From the NCBI GenBank assembly GCA_049724395.1, contig JAUGWO010000073.1:1-57749 (forward strand): a DNA stretch of 57,749 nt, in the 5' to 3' direction. Positions 25,064 to 38,412 of this stretch are shown one piece after another. The notes beneath the pieces are model-generated. The model worked only from the letters and a program-made list of their open reading frames with translations. It was not told where the DNA came from and ran no database searches. Numbering within the stretch: position 1 is the first letter of the stretch; every line of letters starts with the position of its first letter. Source of the stretch: Spongospora subterranea f. sp. subterranea (taxonomy: Eukaryota > Endomyxa: Phytomyxea > Phytomyxea > Plasmodiophorida). Position numbers and translations under genes: made by a program.

Positions 25064-25441
25064 TCGTTGTAGTTCGTTCTGGTTCATTAAACACCCGACT
25101 TTTATTGCATTATTCAGACGATGAAGTTTATCAACGTAATTTCTTTCTAATGCTCGGGATAGATTGAATTTGTCAGGTCTGTGATTATCTCCAAGTTGTG
25201 ATCGTAAAAAAAACACACAACAGAATGAGGTAAAATGGATCTGGATTGAAAATTACAGAAAACGCAGACCATATCCATTGCGGTAATGTACTCCATCTGC
25301 ACGAATAGCCATCCTTGATGGGCATGGCATGATTTGAAATCCATCAGATCTGTTGATCGATATATGGAGTTGCCCATATATCGAGGGATTGTAATCCCGC
25401 GACGGAGTCCGCAACAGTCCGTCAGAAGTTTAGTCGTCAAT

Positions 25442-25733
25442 ATGGTGAGTTGGGCTTGAGGTGTTGCTCGGCCGTTTTGTTGATCGGTGTGTGCTGTGTG
25501 TGTTGTAGCCTTCCCAAAAGACGTTGAAGACCAAGCTCAAGCTCGCCAAGAAGCAGCGCCAGAATCGCCCATTGCCCCAATGGGTTCGCATGGAAGACCG
25601 ACAACACCATCCGGTATTGATCGCCACATGAAATACCCTTTTGAACCTCGCCACCTCTCTAATACCGTTATTTGATCAACGTAGTTACAATGCCAAGCGT
25701 CGTAACTGGCGTAGAACCAAGCTCAACCTGTAA
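25442..25733 (+). CDS. RPL39: Large-subunit ribosomal protein eL39
   Basis: Exon 1 is only the ATG (25442-25444); exon 2 starts at 25509 after a 64-nt intron; exon 3 is 25685-25733. The product is the short basic eL39 that lines the exit tunnel: PSQKTLKTKLKLAKKQRQ, NRPLPQWVRM, then KTDNTIRYNAKRRNWRRTK, LNL. At 25593 there is one extra G between the codon for Met and that for Lys in the conserved R-M-K-T stretch; without it the exons total 156 nt, exactly the 51 residues of human eL39. In an essential gene this is more likely a sequence or assembly error than a real mutation, unless another copy exists. An intron separating the start codon from the rest is common in ribosomal protein genes. 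Confidence 0.93.
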
Positions 25734-26138
25734 TTGATCATCTCGATGGTCTCGTCAAGGCTGCTCTCGTTGTTCAAAATCGGTTCCAAATAAATCATTG
25801 TATTAGCCCCTAATCCTTGTACTTCATTTCGAGTTTTTTCAAAAAACAAATTCGTTCCAGAAATAGCCTCTTCCAGGCTCCCCGTCAAGATTGTGCCAAT
25901 TTCTTAAGATTCAGCAGCGGATCCTTGACCTATTCTCATCATAGAAATTACAAATTTTAAGCAGTTTCGAAATCATCATGGGTATATGATCCCAGTACCA
26001 GGAGAACGGTATTTGATGTTCGATATGTGTTTTATCGCCATCGGAGGGTTCCATGAATATGTTGGCCTAGTGATAGTATTGCGGGCGGGATAATAACGGG
26101 GTTCGGCAACAGCAATATTCAGGGGGGAAAAACGGACG
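25734..26138. promoter_or_regulatory. Intergenic, upstream of aminotransferase
   Basis: About 400 bp with no supported coding content; includes the promoter of the aminotransferase and the eL39 3' flank. Confidence 0.4.
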
Positions 26139-27823
<1,685 letters not shown>

Positions 27824-27879
27824 ATTCATAAAAAAACCATCATCGCCCGGTCCTAAAATAATCATTCCAATATTCGTTA

Positions 27880-28510
27880 AACCCGTGGTCGTTTTTTTAA
27901 CTTTGTTTCGGTGAGGTCCCTAATGTTCATGTGATCCAGACGTTGATGCCAGAGCCGCGATGCTTGTTGATTATTAGCCGATGTCGCCAAGAGTGATGAT
28001 GTGATATTGATTGGATGTTTGGTCAGCGTCGTTCGAAACGAGGGTAGATGGTGTGCATATATCTCAATGGACGTAATCAGTGTTGGGCATCGTCATGGAT
28101 ATAACACACATCATTCCGACGAGACAAACGGTGAAACAATTCCCGCCGAGCTCGTTCACTGAATCTCTCCCGTTAACACACTGCCAACCAACAGCGCCCG
28201 GCCATGTGTGAACGCCTGCTGGATGACTACCGGGGTGGACGGGTTGCCATTAAACTGCTCGGGCAGACACGCCTTCAACAGTTTGTTAACGGGTTCGACA
28301 CGGGAGTGGCACGGGAGTGGTTCCCGAGACGAACCAACACCACTGTGCACAAAAGAACTGGACGAATTCATCAATGCCCATGACCAAACAACCCCTTTCT
28401 CGACCAAGTTCTCATGTGGCCATGTCCGACGTGGATGGCGAACCACTACTGAAGGCAGTGTTCGGTAACGCAGCGCCAGCGATATACAGTCGGGCTGTGG
28501 TCCCACATTC
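27880..28510 (-). mobile_element. Ty1/copia retrotransposon fossil
   Basis: Minus-strand remnant with gag-pre-integrase-type similarity near 27900-27980 and further copia-like sequence up to about 28510. No long terminal repeats seen. Short, broken in several places, and old. It fills the gap between the aminotransferase and the zinc transporter. Confidence 0.55.
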
Positions 28511-28675
28511 TCCCTCTACTGTTGTGGGAAACGTGCTGAGGGTCCCTGTACTCTCTCTCATTGTGTAACAGCATTGGGGAGATGGGCAGATGGCGCAACC
28601 CTGATTGTGGCCACTTTATGTTCCGATTCTGGAATGTCCAACACGGTATGGCCTCAATATCAATACATCTCGTAA

Positions 28676-29824
28676 ATGAACGATGATGGACTCAGTCAAG
28701 AGAAAGATACGGCCGTGGACAATGCGGGAGCCGCGTTCGATGAACAAACGCCACTCGCCACCGATATGGCTGCGTTCCAGATCGAGCATCGACGAGGTAG
28801 TGCCCATCGCCATCCTCAGGATTCCGCGGCTGCGACTATGCTGACCCGGCTGACGTTCGGGTGCGGTGTCATCTCGATCCTGTTGATTTTCGTGGGATCG
28901 GTTGGAGACCAATCGGTGCTGCTATCGGAGGGCCTTCATTCATTAGCAGACACGTTCTGCTATTTGATCGCTTGGCTAATCGATAGGAAATCCCGAATGC
29001 AGCTGCCGAAACAAGTCAGTACGATCGTTCTCATGGCCGCCTCATCCATGGTCACCGTTTTGTCTGTATCAGGAATTTCCGTTTGGCATCAAGCGCCTCA
29101 CTGTTTTAGGAGGGTTCTTCAATGGATGCTTTCTCGCAACAAGCGTGTTGTTTATCAGCCTTGAGAATATCTCCCAACTCGTTGTCGGCTCCGATGATGA
29201 ACTAGATGACCGAACTGTCATTTTCTGGGCTATCACTGTTGGATGTATTGAGTTCTCATTCAATCTATGGGTGGGGTTAACGCATCTGCACGACAATCAT
29301 GGGCATAGTCATGCACACGGCCACTCTCACGATGATGCTAACGCTCAAGGTAATGTCGTTTTCCGAACCCACGTTTTCGTATCTAATTGATGTTTTCATA
29401 AGGGGCCTTGCTGCATTGCTTCACTGATTTGGCAACGTCCCTTGTCGTTGTCGTCACGTCGGCGTTGCGATTGGTATTGTCGAAGGAAGGATGGCGATTC
29501 ATGAATTTATTGGGCTGTGTCATCATATCTTCGGTAATGGCAATATCAGCCAGGAAACTGCTGAGGTCTTGCGGCATGATACTGCTACAAAGTACTCCAG
29601 ACAGTTTTCAGTTAGATTCGGTTTTGAATGGCATAGTGTCGATCGCCGGTGTCATTGACGTTCAACGGATAAGGGTCTGGCAACTGGACGACAAAGATAA
29701 TCTAATTGCAGATCTCCTAGTACACACTGATATCGAAATCAGGAAAACATCCGACATCGTTCAGGACATTCGCCAACTCCTTCGGCAAGAAGGGGTTGCC
29801 GATGCCACAATCGAATGCAGATAA
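28676..29824 (+). CDS. Cation diffusion facilitator, zinc transporter (ZnT/SLC30 type)
   Basis: Exons 28676-29014, 29073-29349 and 29403-29824 give 345 aa. CDF proteins export Zn2+ from cytosol into organelles or out of the cell by proton antiport. TM1 starts near residue 60 (LTFGCGVISILLIFVG); TM2 carries LLSEGLHSLADTF with the His-Asp metal site; EFPFGIKRLTVLGGFFNGC is the family 'FPFGYxR...L...NG' block; a His-rich loop (HDNHGHSHAHGHSHDD) joins TM4 and TM5; TM5 has LLHCFTDLATS with the second His-Asp pair; the C-terminal cytosolic domain (from about residue 255) has the expected fold pattern. His-Asp on both helices is the zinc-type site. No breaks. Confidence 0.93.
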
Positions 29825-29930
29825 AAAATACATATCCACAAACGCTTGCATAGACGGCTACAAGGGCTGAAAACGAATGAGGCGGAATTTAGCTATTATG
29901 GAGAAGGTAAATAAGGCGTGGGATCTGCAT

Positions 29931-30661
29931 TTAATCAGTTAAGAATGGCTTCACTTTCTCGTCGAACTCTTGCTGCGTAATCGCTCCTGTCTGCAGTAAT
30001 AAACGCAAATTGGAGAGCTGAATGTTCTTGATCTTGGCACTTTTATACGCCTGGTCCAGATGCAGATTCTGCTCGTGGCAATAATAGTACCGTCCCTGGA
30101 TCGACAACCAATTCTCAACTTGCTGGCTCATCTTCTCCAGCGACTTCGATATATCCGCGAGAACTGTCGCTTGCCTCGATGAACCCCGTTCTCTCTCTTC
30201 AGGAACAGGACCTTCAGCCTCACTATCGGTACTGTCGTGTTCATCGCTCGTCTTCCTGGGGTCGGAGCTGGTCAACAAGGATCGCAGCCGGACCTTCAAC
30301 GCCTTCTCGCCGAAAGGTTCTCGGCCGCCACACGAGTTCAGGAAATCTGCGTAGACCTAATGGCGAAAACAGTATTGAATGAGATCTGGCGAAAGCAATA
30401 CGAGGACTCGGTTTACCTTAGTCCACACCTTGTTCGGAACAAGTTGGGTCAGTTTCTTTTTGCCAGCACTAAACTCGGTGTAGTGCTTGCGGTAGATTGG
30501 TAGCAGCTGCTGCATGGTGTCATTGCTGATGACCACGCGAGGGGCGCTTAGAGCTCGGAGCATCGTGTTCCAGATCGTCTTGAGCGTCGTCCTCACTAGC
30601 GTTGTCGACCACCTGGCGTTGCTCCACATTGGCTGTAATTTGCGCGTCTCCTTCGGCGGCC
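29931..30661 (-). CDS. SANT/Myb-like protein with C-terminal SHOCT-like motif
   Basis: Exons 30661-30595, 30553-30417 and 30356-29931 (introns of 41 and 60 nt) give 209 aa in phase. A helical N-terminal domain (LLPIYRKHYTEFSAGKK ... NKVWTKVYADFLNSCGG) has the spacing of Myb/SANT- or MADF-like DNA-binding modules. An acidic, Ser-rich linker follows, then a coil (ISKSLEKMSQQVENWL), and a C-terminal LLLQTGAITQQEFDEKV segment resembling a SHOCT motif. It may be a host transcription factor or a domesticated transposon protein. It converges on the zinc transporter, about 105 bp apart. Confidence 0.5.
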
Positions 30662-31629
30662 ATGACGAGTGAAGCTAGCGCTGGCATTACCTCTGATTCG
30701 CGAATTTACTGATAAAATTTGGTTTGATTTGGAGCAAAAACGCAAATTCGCCATCAGTCATTTGCCGCACGGACTATTTTGACTGGCCATGAGTCACCGT
30801 AAACGTGATCTTCGCAGTTTTATCCGGCGACTCCCATGACGTCAGGAATGTTTGTTCGGCAAATCGCAACCTACCGTTGCCGAGTTTGGAATGCGACTGT
30901 ATCAATAACGGGGTTCTTTGACGACGGTGCTAGGTCGGGTTTCATCGGCTAATCGAGAGACATTACGATGATATCTATCACATTGAACAAGAGCCTATGT
31001 TATCTCACGATAGCCCTCTCAATCGCGAAATATCGAGGCGCCTGATTCATGTTGATGTTTTTCAATCGGTTGATGGATTCGACATTAGCACCAGATTTCG
31101 ATTTATTAGACTTAACCTGGCTAAACAATAAATTCAGTAGTATAATCAAATATCTGTTGGTTGAACCCGTTCAGCCGTATACGTTGCTGGTCATTACTCT
31201 GATACCGTTTGGCTTCGATGGCAAGGAAAACTTGAATGATCAAGAGCGTCCTACTGTAGCACCAACGACGGCTATCCACATCACTTGTTCAATTCCATAC
31301 TGATTGGAGAATTCAGTAGTCACCCAATGTTGGTGTTCTGGGACTCGAAAGGGTCTAATCAATGTTGCTAATGATGCTTGTACGATGTGGTGCATCAAAT
31401 TATCTCGCGAAACTGGATGTTGTCGATATAGACAATTTGTTGGCAAAACGGTTTCGTTAATGGGCTAATCTTCGATCTTTAATAACACTACTTACCAGGC
31501 ATCGAAAAGCCCCGTTTTTGGCAATTATCTCCCCGGCAAACTTGCCGGATACGAGAACAAACTTTATATCATCAAAAAATAATCTATGACATTCTAGAAT
31601 TATTTGATATTATATTTCATGATCATGTT
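30662..31629. other. Intergenic, nothing firm recognised
   Basis: About 970 bp between two divergent genes. A minus-strand stretch near 31240-31446 is open but matches nothing convincingly. Should contain both promoters. Confidence 0.4.
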
Positions 31630-33657
31630 ATGCATACTTTGATACGTCAGCGAATTCCTAGCGCGGGGAATATGTCGGCCTGGTCACTTGGCGATAAGAA
31701 ATCAGCGATCAAAGGACGAGAGAGGGCGTTGAGCACGGAATCGTCGGTCCCTGACAGTACAGATTTGAATGACTATGAGAACGGGGACGAGGAGGATCCC
31801 GCTCATGGACCTGCCGATTACAACATGAAGGTGCTGGCCGAACTGTCGATCGGGGATCAGGCCGAAGTGGTGAACCCCTTTGAGCCCGCTCATGTCCCCC
31901 TCAATCATCGCTCGCAATCGTGGGTCCGCCGAATCGCCACGAAGCCATGGGCGGTCGTGCTGGCCACGTTCACGGCGCTGTCGATCGTCTTCTATTTCGC
32001 GTTTCCCAATACGATTGTGCTGAGTAATCCCCTTTGGGTCTTGACCTTTGACTTCGCGATCAAGGTCCTGGCGGCGATCTTGTCGGCATTCCTGGAACGC
32101 GCCATAATCCGTATCCTCAAGATGATCATCACCGATTGGATTCGACCTCCTTGTCTACAGCGATTACGGTATTCAATATTCAGTAAGACACGATTGCCCC
32201 TTCGCCTGCTTTAGTAAGCTGATCCTGCGTCTAGTCCTGTTTTTACAGATCTCGTGGCCCTTAATCTTATCCGTATCGACAGAAAAGGTGCAGTTCTACA
32301 TTAACACGATATTGCTCAGCCTTCAGTTGTTCAACACGTTCTGGATCGTCAAAGAGCTTTTGTTTGATACCATCTCAGCTCGACGGAACCAAGACCTGTT
32401 CTCTCATCGGATCGCCATGTTGTATTATCATGGACGAATACTGCAGCGCCTCTGTTGTCGTACGAGCACAGAATTGTCTGCCGAGTCATCGCGCGAAGTC
32501 CACAACAAGTTTCTCTATCAGAAGCGGAGTCTGCTGTCGCCATTCCTTCTCCCGTTGCGGGAAGATAGCTCGGGCGGCGTTGTGTTCACGGCCAATATCA
32601 ACGGCGGCACCGTGTTTGTGTCGAGTGTCGTCCAACCGGACCTGACCAGATATATGTTCAATAACCTTCAGCCTCCCGATATGGAGGGCACCACATTCGA
32701 TGGATGGGTGAAGTTCTTCCCCGACCGACCTCGTGCACAATATGTGTATAAAGAGTTCTTCGGTGAGTCCCCCAAACCTCATCAATCCATCACCTTTCGA
32801 CAGTTTCGCATCTCGGTGGATCGATTCGTCCAGCGTCGTCAGCGACTAACATCTTGGATGGAAACGCGTGACAACTTGACGGATTTGATTCACCGCATCG
32901 TCTCCGGTGTGTATTCCCTCATCATGGTGTTCGTGACCGCCTCCTTGTTCGGGCTCAACCTCACCGTCGTATTGTCCACATTAACCTCGTTGATGTTATC
33001 GGTGGCGTTCGCCATCGGCTCAACCATATCGAAAATGACCGAAAGCATTATCTACATCTTTGTTTACAAGGTCAGGAATGATCTAGCGTTGACAGGCGTT
33101 GAGTTTGACTAAATGTTTTGGTGCTAAAGCCATTCGATGTCGGTGACCGAGTCGAGATAGAAGGCGATCAGTTCATCATACACCGGATCAACCTATTGAC
33201 GACGATGATGTACAACACCGAAAACCGTCTGTGCATTGTGGCGAATCAGTTACTGGCGTCCAAGAAGTTATACAACCTGAGAAAGAGCGAAACCGCAACA
33301 GTCGTGATCAAATTTCAGGTTTGAAATCGCGCTTTGTTTAGCAAACTGAATGTTTAGGCAGGACGGCTGTAGATTCCCGATGGTATGGATAAAAACATTG
33401 CTGGCTTGCAGAGAAGTATTGCGAACTTCTTTAAAGCTAACGATGATGTGTGGTTTCCAATATTTTCCCTATACGCCACCGACATCGCTGGGCCGAACTC
33501 CATGGCGTTGACAGCGAAAATACGGAGTGGATGGCAAGACCTAGAACTGTCGTCGCGAACCCGTTCGAAGCTAATTGAATTTATTCGCCTAACTTTGCGC
33601 AACGAGTTGCCTCATGAAGATATAGAGAAGTTGATCCAGGGTGACACATCAATCTAA
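31630..33657 (+). CDS. MscS-family mechanosensitive channel (MSY/MSL type)
   Basis: Exons 31630-32168, 32215-33070, 33130-33318 and 33373-33657 give 622 aa. MscS-like channels open under membrane tension; fungal Msy1/2 sit in the ER and plant MSLs in several membranes. The N-terminal 110 residues are acidic and cytosolic. TM segments follow near LATFTALSIVFYFAF, the FAIKVLAAIL segment and LILRLVLFLQ. The pore-lining region is VVLSTLTSLMLSVAFAIGST, and the beta-domain has KPFDVGDRVEIEGDQFIIHR and NRLCIVANQLL. The C-terminal part (IRSGWQDLE) fits fungal-type homologues. Two ATGs (31630 and 31672) could serve as the start. Confidence 0.9.
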
Positions 33658-33666
33658 ACCCGAAAA

Positions 33667-35726
33667 TCACCCTTGTTGTTGTAAGACATTGTTTGCCGGT
33701 GATAACTCTCTCCTTTGAAAAAATACGAATTTTTTCTGGTTAGGTAATAAATCAAGACCTTGCCACTTCATCGTGCAATTATTGAACGCTCGAGCTCCTT
33801 CTGGGATTCGCATATGCGAAAGTATGGAGGATGACATTGTTGGGATCACAGGTTGCAATAAAATCGCTACGATTCGGCAGCAATTAATGGCAACCACAAT
33901 CGTTTCTTCGGAGTTGGTGGCTGTAGCTTGCCAGGGAGATCGGCTCGTAAACCTAGAAGGAGTAAGAAACATCGAGGGCATTTTGGAGGATGGACTCTGG
34001 ACACACCATTGATTGACGAGGGCGACGAAGTCACTAATCTCTTTGAGTCCAACGCTGAATTTAGCTTTGGCAAAATTAGACTGAACTCTGCCTGCCAGAG
34101 ACTCAAGTTCGGTGAAGCAAACATGGCTCGGATCCACATTATTGAGAATCTCGTTCAGTCGATTTTGATTCTATAATACGATTAGAAGTACGACTATGAT
34201 ATGCTGGATATTCAGCATACCAATTCTCGTCTTAGAAGACCAATGGCACGGGAATATAGATTTCCAAACTGATCGGCCAGAAAATGATTGACACAAACCA
34301 AAGCATCATCAAGGGAAAAGTTCGCATCGTAGTCGATTGATGAATGGCTCAATAGAAAGAACCGCAAGGGATCAGGGCCTCCTAAAGTGGAGGCTGCTAA
34401 AAAGGTGGGGCAGACGACGTTTCCAACCGATTTCGACATTTTTCCTCCGTTGACTGCGTGATATACCGGTAAGAGGGTACAAAGGCGATAACAAAAAATG
34501 GTGGCATCACCTGTCCAATGAGCATGTACCGTAATATTAGAAGGCAATTGTAAGCCAGCCGCCATCAGAAACGCTCTGTAACCAGAAGTTGATGGAACAC
34601 GGTGACAGATAACCGGAATATCTTACGGCCAATATATTGCATGAAATCGAATGATGTCTTTGCCAATAACTTGGGTTGTTGGAGGCCACATGTGTGTCTG
34701 ATCCGGATAACCAGAGGTTGTGAGGTAGTTGGTAAGAGCGTCAAGCCATACATAAATCTACCAGATTTATCAAAAAAGGGCTCGACGACTGGACGAAGTA
34801 TATGAAGTTACATTATGGGTGGGATCATTAGGAACAGGTATACCCCATGCTGCACGAGATGACAATCGCGATACGCTCAAATCCTGACCATGATCAACAG
34901 CAAACTGGGAAGCAATTTTGTTCATTCTCTTACCTGGAGTCCCTGATCTAGGAACTGCAACAGTTCCGTTTTATATTTGACTGGGTATATCGGACAAGGG
35001 TCTTGTTGAAGCCAGGTGCGAAGTCGATTAGCAAACAAAGACAACTTGAACTTGTAATTCGGTTCTGAAAGCCACTCTACCGACGCACCAGAATCGCGAG
35101 TAACAGGACCATTTGGTCCATCGACTACCTGGTTGGGAGCTAGAAAGCATTCATCTGATCTTCCAAAACCGTTTTGGCACTTCATAAAGCACATGAAATT
35201 CAAGTGGTACCTGCAGTACCATCCTTCGTGATAACCGAGATAGATGTAATTATTGTCAATCAGGGTGTTCCATATGTGCTCCACAGCGTTGCGATGCTTC
35301 GCCGATGTCGTCCTATCGACAATGATATCACAAAAATGCGAAAGAAAGCAACATCTTCTCTTACCTCACAAAATCATTCGCTTCAACGTTAATGTCTTTG
35401 AAAGTTTTCTCAAATGCTGATGAGACGCTATCACAGAAATTAACGGGGTCCAAATTAGCTTTTCTTGCAGCATCAAGCACTTTATTTCCGTGTTCATCAG
35501 TTCCGGTTGACAAATGAACTTGAGCGGTCCCCGACAATTTTTGATACCTGGCCAAGCTGTCCGCTAGTACAGCTGAATACACATGTCCGATATGCGGTTT
35601 GGCATTGACATAGAAGATTGGAGTGGTGATCAGCGCGTGCTCCTGAGTGGATAATAGCCGGTTTACTCCCTTGAATAATGGTCGACAATACCTCGAACAA
35701 CGATTATACAGTAATGGCGTAACCAT
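33667..35726 (-). CDS. MARS2: Methionyl-tRNA synthetase, organellar type
   Basis: A multi-exon class I aminoacyl-tRNA synthetase that charges tRNA-Met, here of the shorter bacterial/mitochondrial kind. From ATG 35726 an N-terminus rich in Arg and Leu ([17 protein letters not shown]) looks like a mitochondrial targeting peptide. Then come [19 protein letters not shown] with the HIGH motif, [11 protein letters not shown], the [15 protein letters not shown] region, [14 protein letters not shown] without a zinc knuckle, HFLWYWP-equivalent positions near 34610-34700, and [14 protein letters not shown] with the KMSKS loop (about 34430-34460). The anticodon-binding helical domain ends at 33667 with [19 protein letters not shown]. 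At least six short introns interrupt it; I resolved only the first few exactly. It converges on the MscS-like gene with 9 bp between stops. Confidence 0.9.
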
Positions 35727-37540
35727 ATTACAATGCTGTTGTTATCGACTGCACTGGTGTAGGAGGTTACCCCACATGGCCTTAGCGCAGCCTGTATTGT
35801 GGGACCACGCAGTTTCTTCCTTCGCGTGTCGAATCCTGCTTCCGTTCCCTTGTTCGTCCTTGCTTTTCTTTTGTGATTCAGATTCGCGGCACTTCGCAAC
35901 TAGTTTACTCCTCTTGTTTCGTTAAAACACTCCTACTGTACTACTGTTAATTCTATCTGAGAGAAGTAAGGAGTACCAAATTCAAGCCATTATTTGCGTT
36001 CGCAGTTTACATTAAATGCGCACGCACTTTTGGAAAAGAGCTGAGATGTTGGTGAGTTGAGATGGGCGGTACTGTACCGTTTTTTGGAACAGGAACAAAA
36101 TGCTTTGAAGTAATACCGTACACTACGCACCCATTTAGGTACACTACGCAGATTTTAGGTGTACACTCTCAACTTTTTAAGAAGGAACTGTACACATTGC
36201 GAACTTCACTGTGCCAGTGTGCGGAACCGATTTCCTGTATTGACGACAACACTGTACCCACAGCACAGCAGCTCTTGAACCACAGATGGCGTAACACTGT
36301 TTTACCTCCCCCCAGACATCAATCTTCCTGTGCTTCAGTGATCCCAGTATATATCGTGATATTCCACTCTATGGAATCAGAGATGAATTCTAACCCTGGG
36401 AATTATGATTGAGTATTCCGACACGTGTGGCTATCCAAAAAGGTCACCAATACACAATACTCAGATTTCAGTGCAGCATTGATAAACTACGTCCTACACG
36501 TAACCTCATGTGCCCAAGTCCCAGCAAAATGCTCAGAGATGAGCAAATATCTTACACGTGAGGGAGCTAAGCACCCTCGGCGATGAGGTTGATTTAAGCG
36601 ACGTTCCAAAAATGTGCTCTCAAGCGGAGAGTCTAATATGATTTGCTAAGGGTGTTCAGACGGCATCTTACAGCTTCGAGCGGCTCCTAGCACACTATGC
36701 ACGCGAATGTGCTCGCTGATTGGTCGTGGAATGAGACTCTCATATCACGGTTGTAATGTGATATCTAGAGTCCTTCGATTAGTCTGGCAAAACGCACATC
36801 AGAAGTGCATAATCTTTGCGATCAAAAAGCATATGTGAAGGCTATTGCCAATACCCCAGCGATGGGAGATGACGTGTCACCCGATGTGTCATCCGATTTG
36901 CCTTGATCGAATCTTTTTATTTCATTGACGCCCAATGCTAATGTCGCAGTTCTGGCATTGTGATACCGCTGCATTACGATTACCATGACAGATAATTGTA
37001 TTCAAGAGTAGGCAATCTAGGACGAACCTGCAATGCGCCTACCATCGCTCGTTTCGGACGATAAAGGGATATTTCCACGGGTGAAGGTTCAGGGAACCAG
37101 CGACAGATTATCAACCAGCCGAGGGGCCTGAAACAATCGCTTATGCGAAGTTTCCACAAGAATACTGTTCGATGGCTACAGACAGAGCATTCAGAAGCGC
37201 AACACGTTTTGACTTCATCAACCAGTACAGTAATACATTCAGCAAGTTTATTACAACACCGCCAATCCAAATCAGTGAATGGTCAAAACGCAGCCAAAGC
37301 ATTTACTTCCCGGTCCTGGGTCCTTCCAGTAGAAGCGTGCGGCGCGAGACTCGGGCTGGTCCCATTGCCCTCAACTCGACAAGACGTGGCGACGGCCAGT
37401 TATGCCGCCCGTCTCGTAGGGCACTGCCGAGGGTGATGGGCCACCCGTCGCCACTTGTTCTATTCTCGGGATTAGTCGGTCGGTCGGTCCGCAATGTTTC
37501 CAACTATAGGGTTTGGCCCTGGTTGGAGAGATCCGCATGA
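35727..37540. other. Long intergenic region, nothing firm recognised
   Basis: About 1.8 kb upstream of MARS2. It has a small duplicated GTACACTACGCA near 36117-36152. Minus-strand frames near 36980-37270 and plus-strand frames near 37172-37540 are open but carry no domain I know. No tRNA or transposon end seen. Confidence 0.4.
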
Positions 37541-37699
37541 CGCACACGGCCTTGTTTCAGAGACGGACTCCATTTATGGCTTTGCCGCAGAATTATAAGC
37601 AATTCTGCGTGGTGGAGGGGTGGATCCAGCCAACCATCGGATTGCTGCACAGTGAACATAACCGCCTGATCATTTCAAGACCTGTTTGCTGCAAGGGCG

Positions 37700-38161
37700 A
37701 TGGTTGCTGATATATTCTATGGCGCCGTCCTGCTCGTTTCGCTCGTGGCATTCGCCGCGTGCTCCATCCAGTTTTCCATTCGCGCCCTACACAGGAGCCT
37801 CGGCGATGGCCGGCCGACCCTCCTCACATGGCTGTCGTCGCTGAGAATTCTCGACGACGTCAGCGCCAACTCCTTTAAATATGTTCCCAAGATTGAGAAC
37901 CAGCAGAAGATTTCACCGCAGAGCCCCAGTAATTATGAATTCGAGGATGGCGAGTATACAGCCGAAGAACAACTGTGGCTGGCAGAATTTGGATGGTCCG
38001 ACGATGTGTTAAATATGGAGCCGCTGTCAGAAGAGGAGATCAAACCTACTGAAGAATTGGAGAATTTTCGGAAAAACCGATCCCAATCTACTTCTAGGAC
38101 CGTCCTTCTGGAGCAGATGAACCAAGCTTTGCAAGCGTCGGTGACGTGCTGTACAAAATAG
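37700..38161 (+). CDS. Small single-pass membrane protein, unrecognised
   Basis: A 153-aa frame from ATG 37700. The first 30 residues form one hydrophobic helix (IFYGAVLLVSLVAFAACSI), then an amphipathic basic segment and an acidic tail (NYEFEDGEYTAEEQLWLAEF). This fits a signal-anchored or tail-in-cytosol membrane protein. An upstream 57-codon frame (37541 to the TGA at about 37710) overlaps its start and could be an uORF or an alternative first exon. No family recognised. Confidence 0.5.
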   Translation: MVADIFYGAVLLVSLVAFAACSIQFSIRALHRSLGDGRPTLLTWLSSLRILDDVSANSFKYVPKIENQQKISPQSPSNYEFEDGEYTAEEQLWLAEFGWSDDVLNMEPLSEEEIKPTEELENFRKNRSQSTSRTVLLEQMNQALQASVTCCTK

Positions 38162-38412
38162 TTTTAATCAATATACTTCATTAACATCTTTCCGAACGCA
38201 TTTGTATCTGGGGAAGGTTTCGTGTGTGATATCATCATCCACACCCTGTTCGTCCGGCGAGCGATTATATCTTCATCGTGAATCGCCTCGTCAATCTGAT
38301 GGCACACGAACACGAATCGGGACCGGGCTTGTGCTGTGCACGCGTTATCGTTCAACGCGTTTCGTGAAAAAATATCGGGTCGTATCAGTCCGTTTCTAAT
38401 GGCAAATGAAAT

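Noticed and set aside
24822-25216. Alternative and antisense frames over the CS-domain gene
   Set aside because: The spliced plus-strand product shows a full CS domain; the others are shadows.
29015-29110. Frameshift in the zinc transporter
   Set aside because: A GTCAGT donor at 29015 and acceptor at 29072 yields the conserved EFPFGIKR block in phase.
31240-31446. Possible further retroelement fragment on the minus strand
   Set aside because: Only a vague resemblance over about 30 residues; not enough to name a family.
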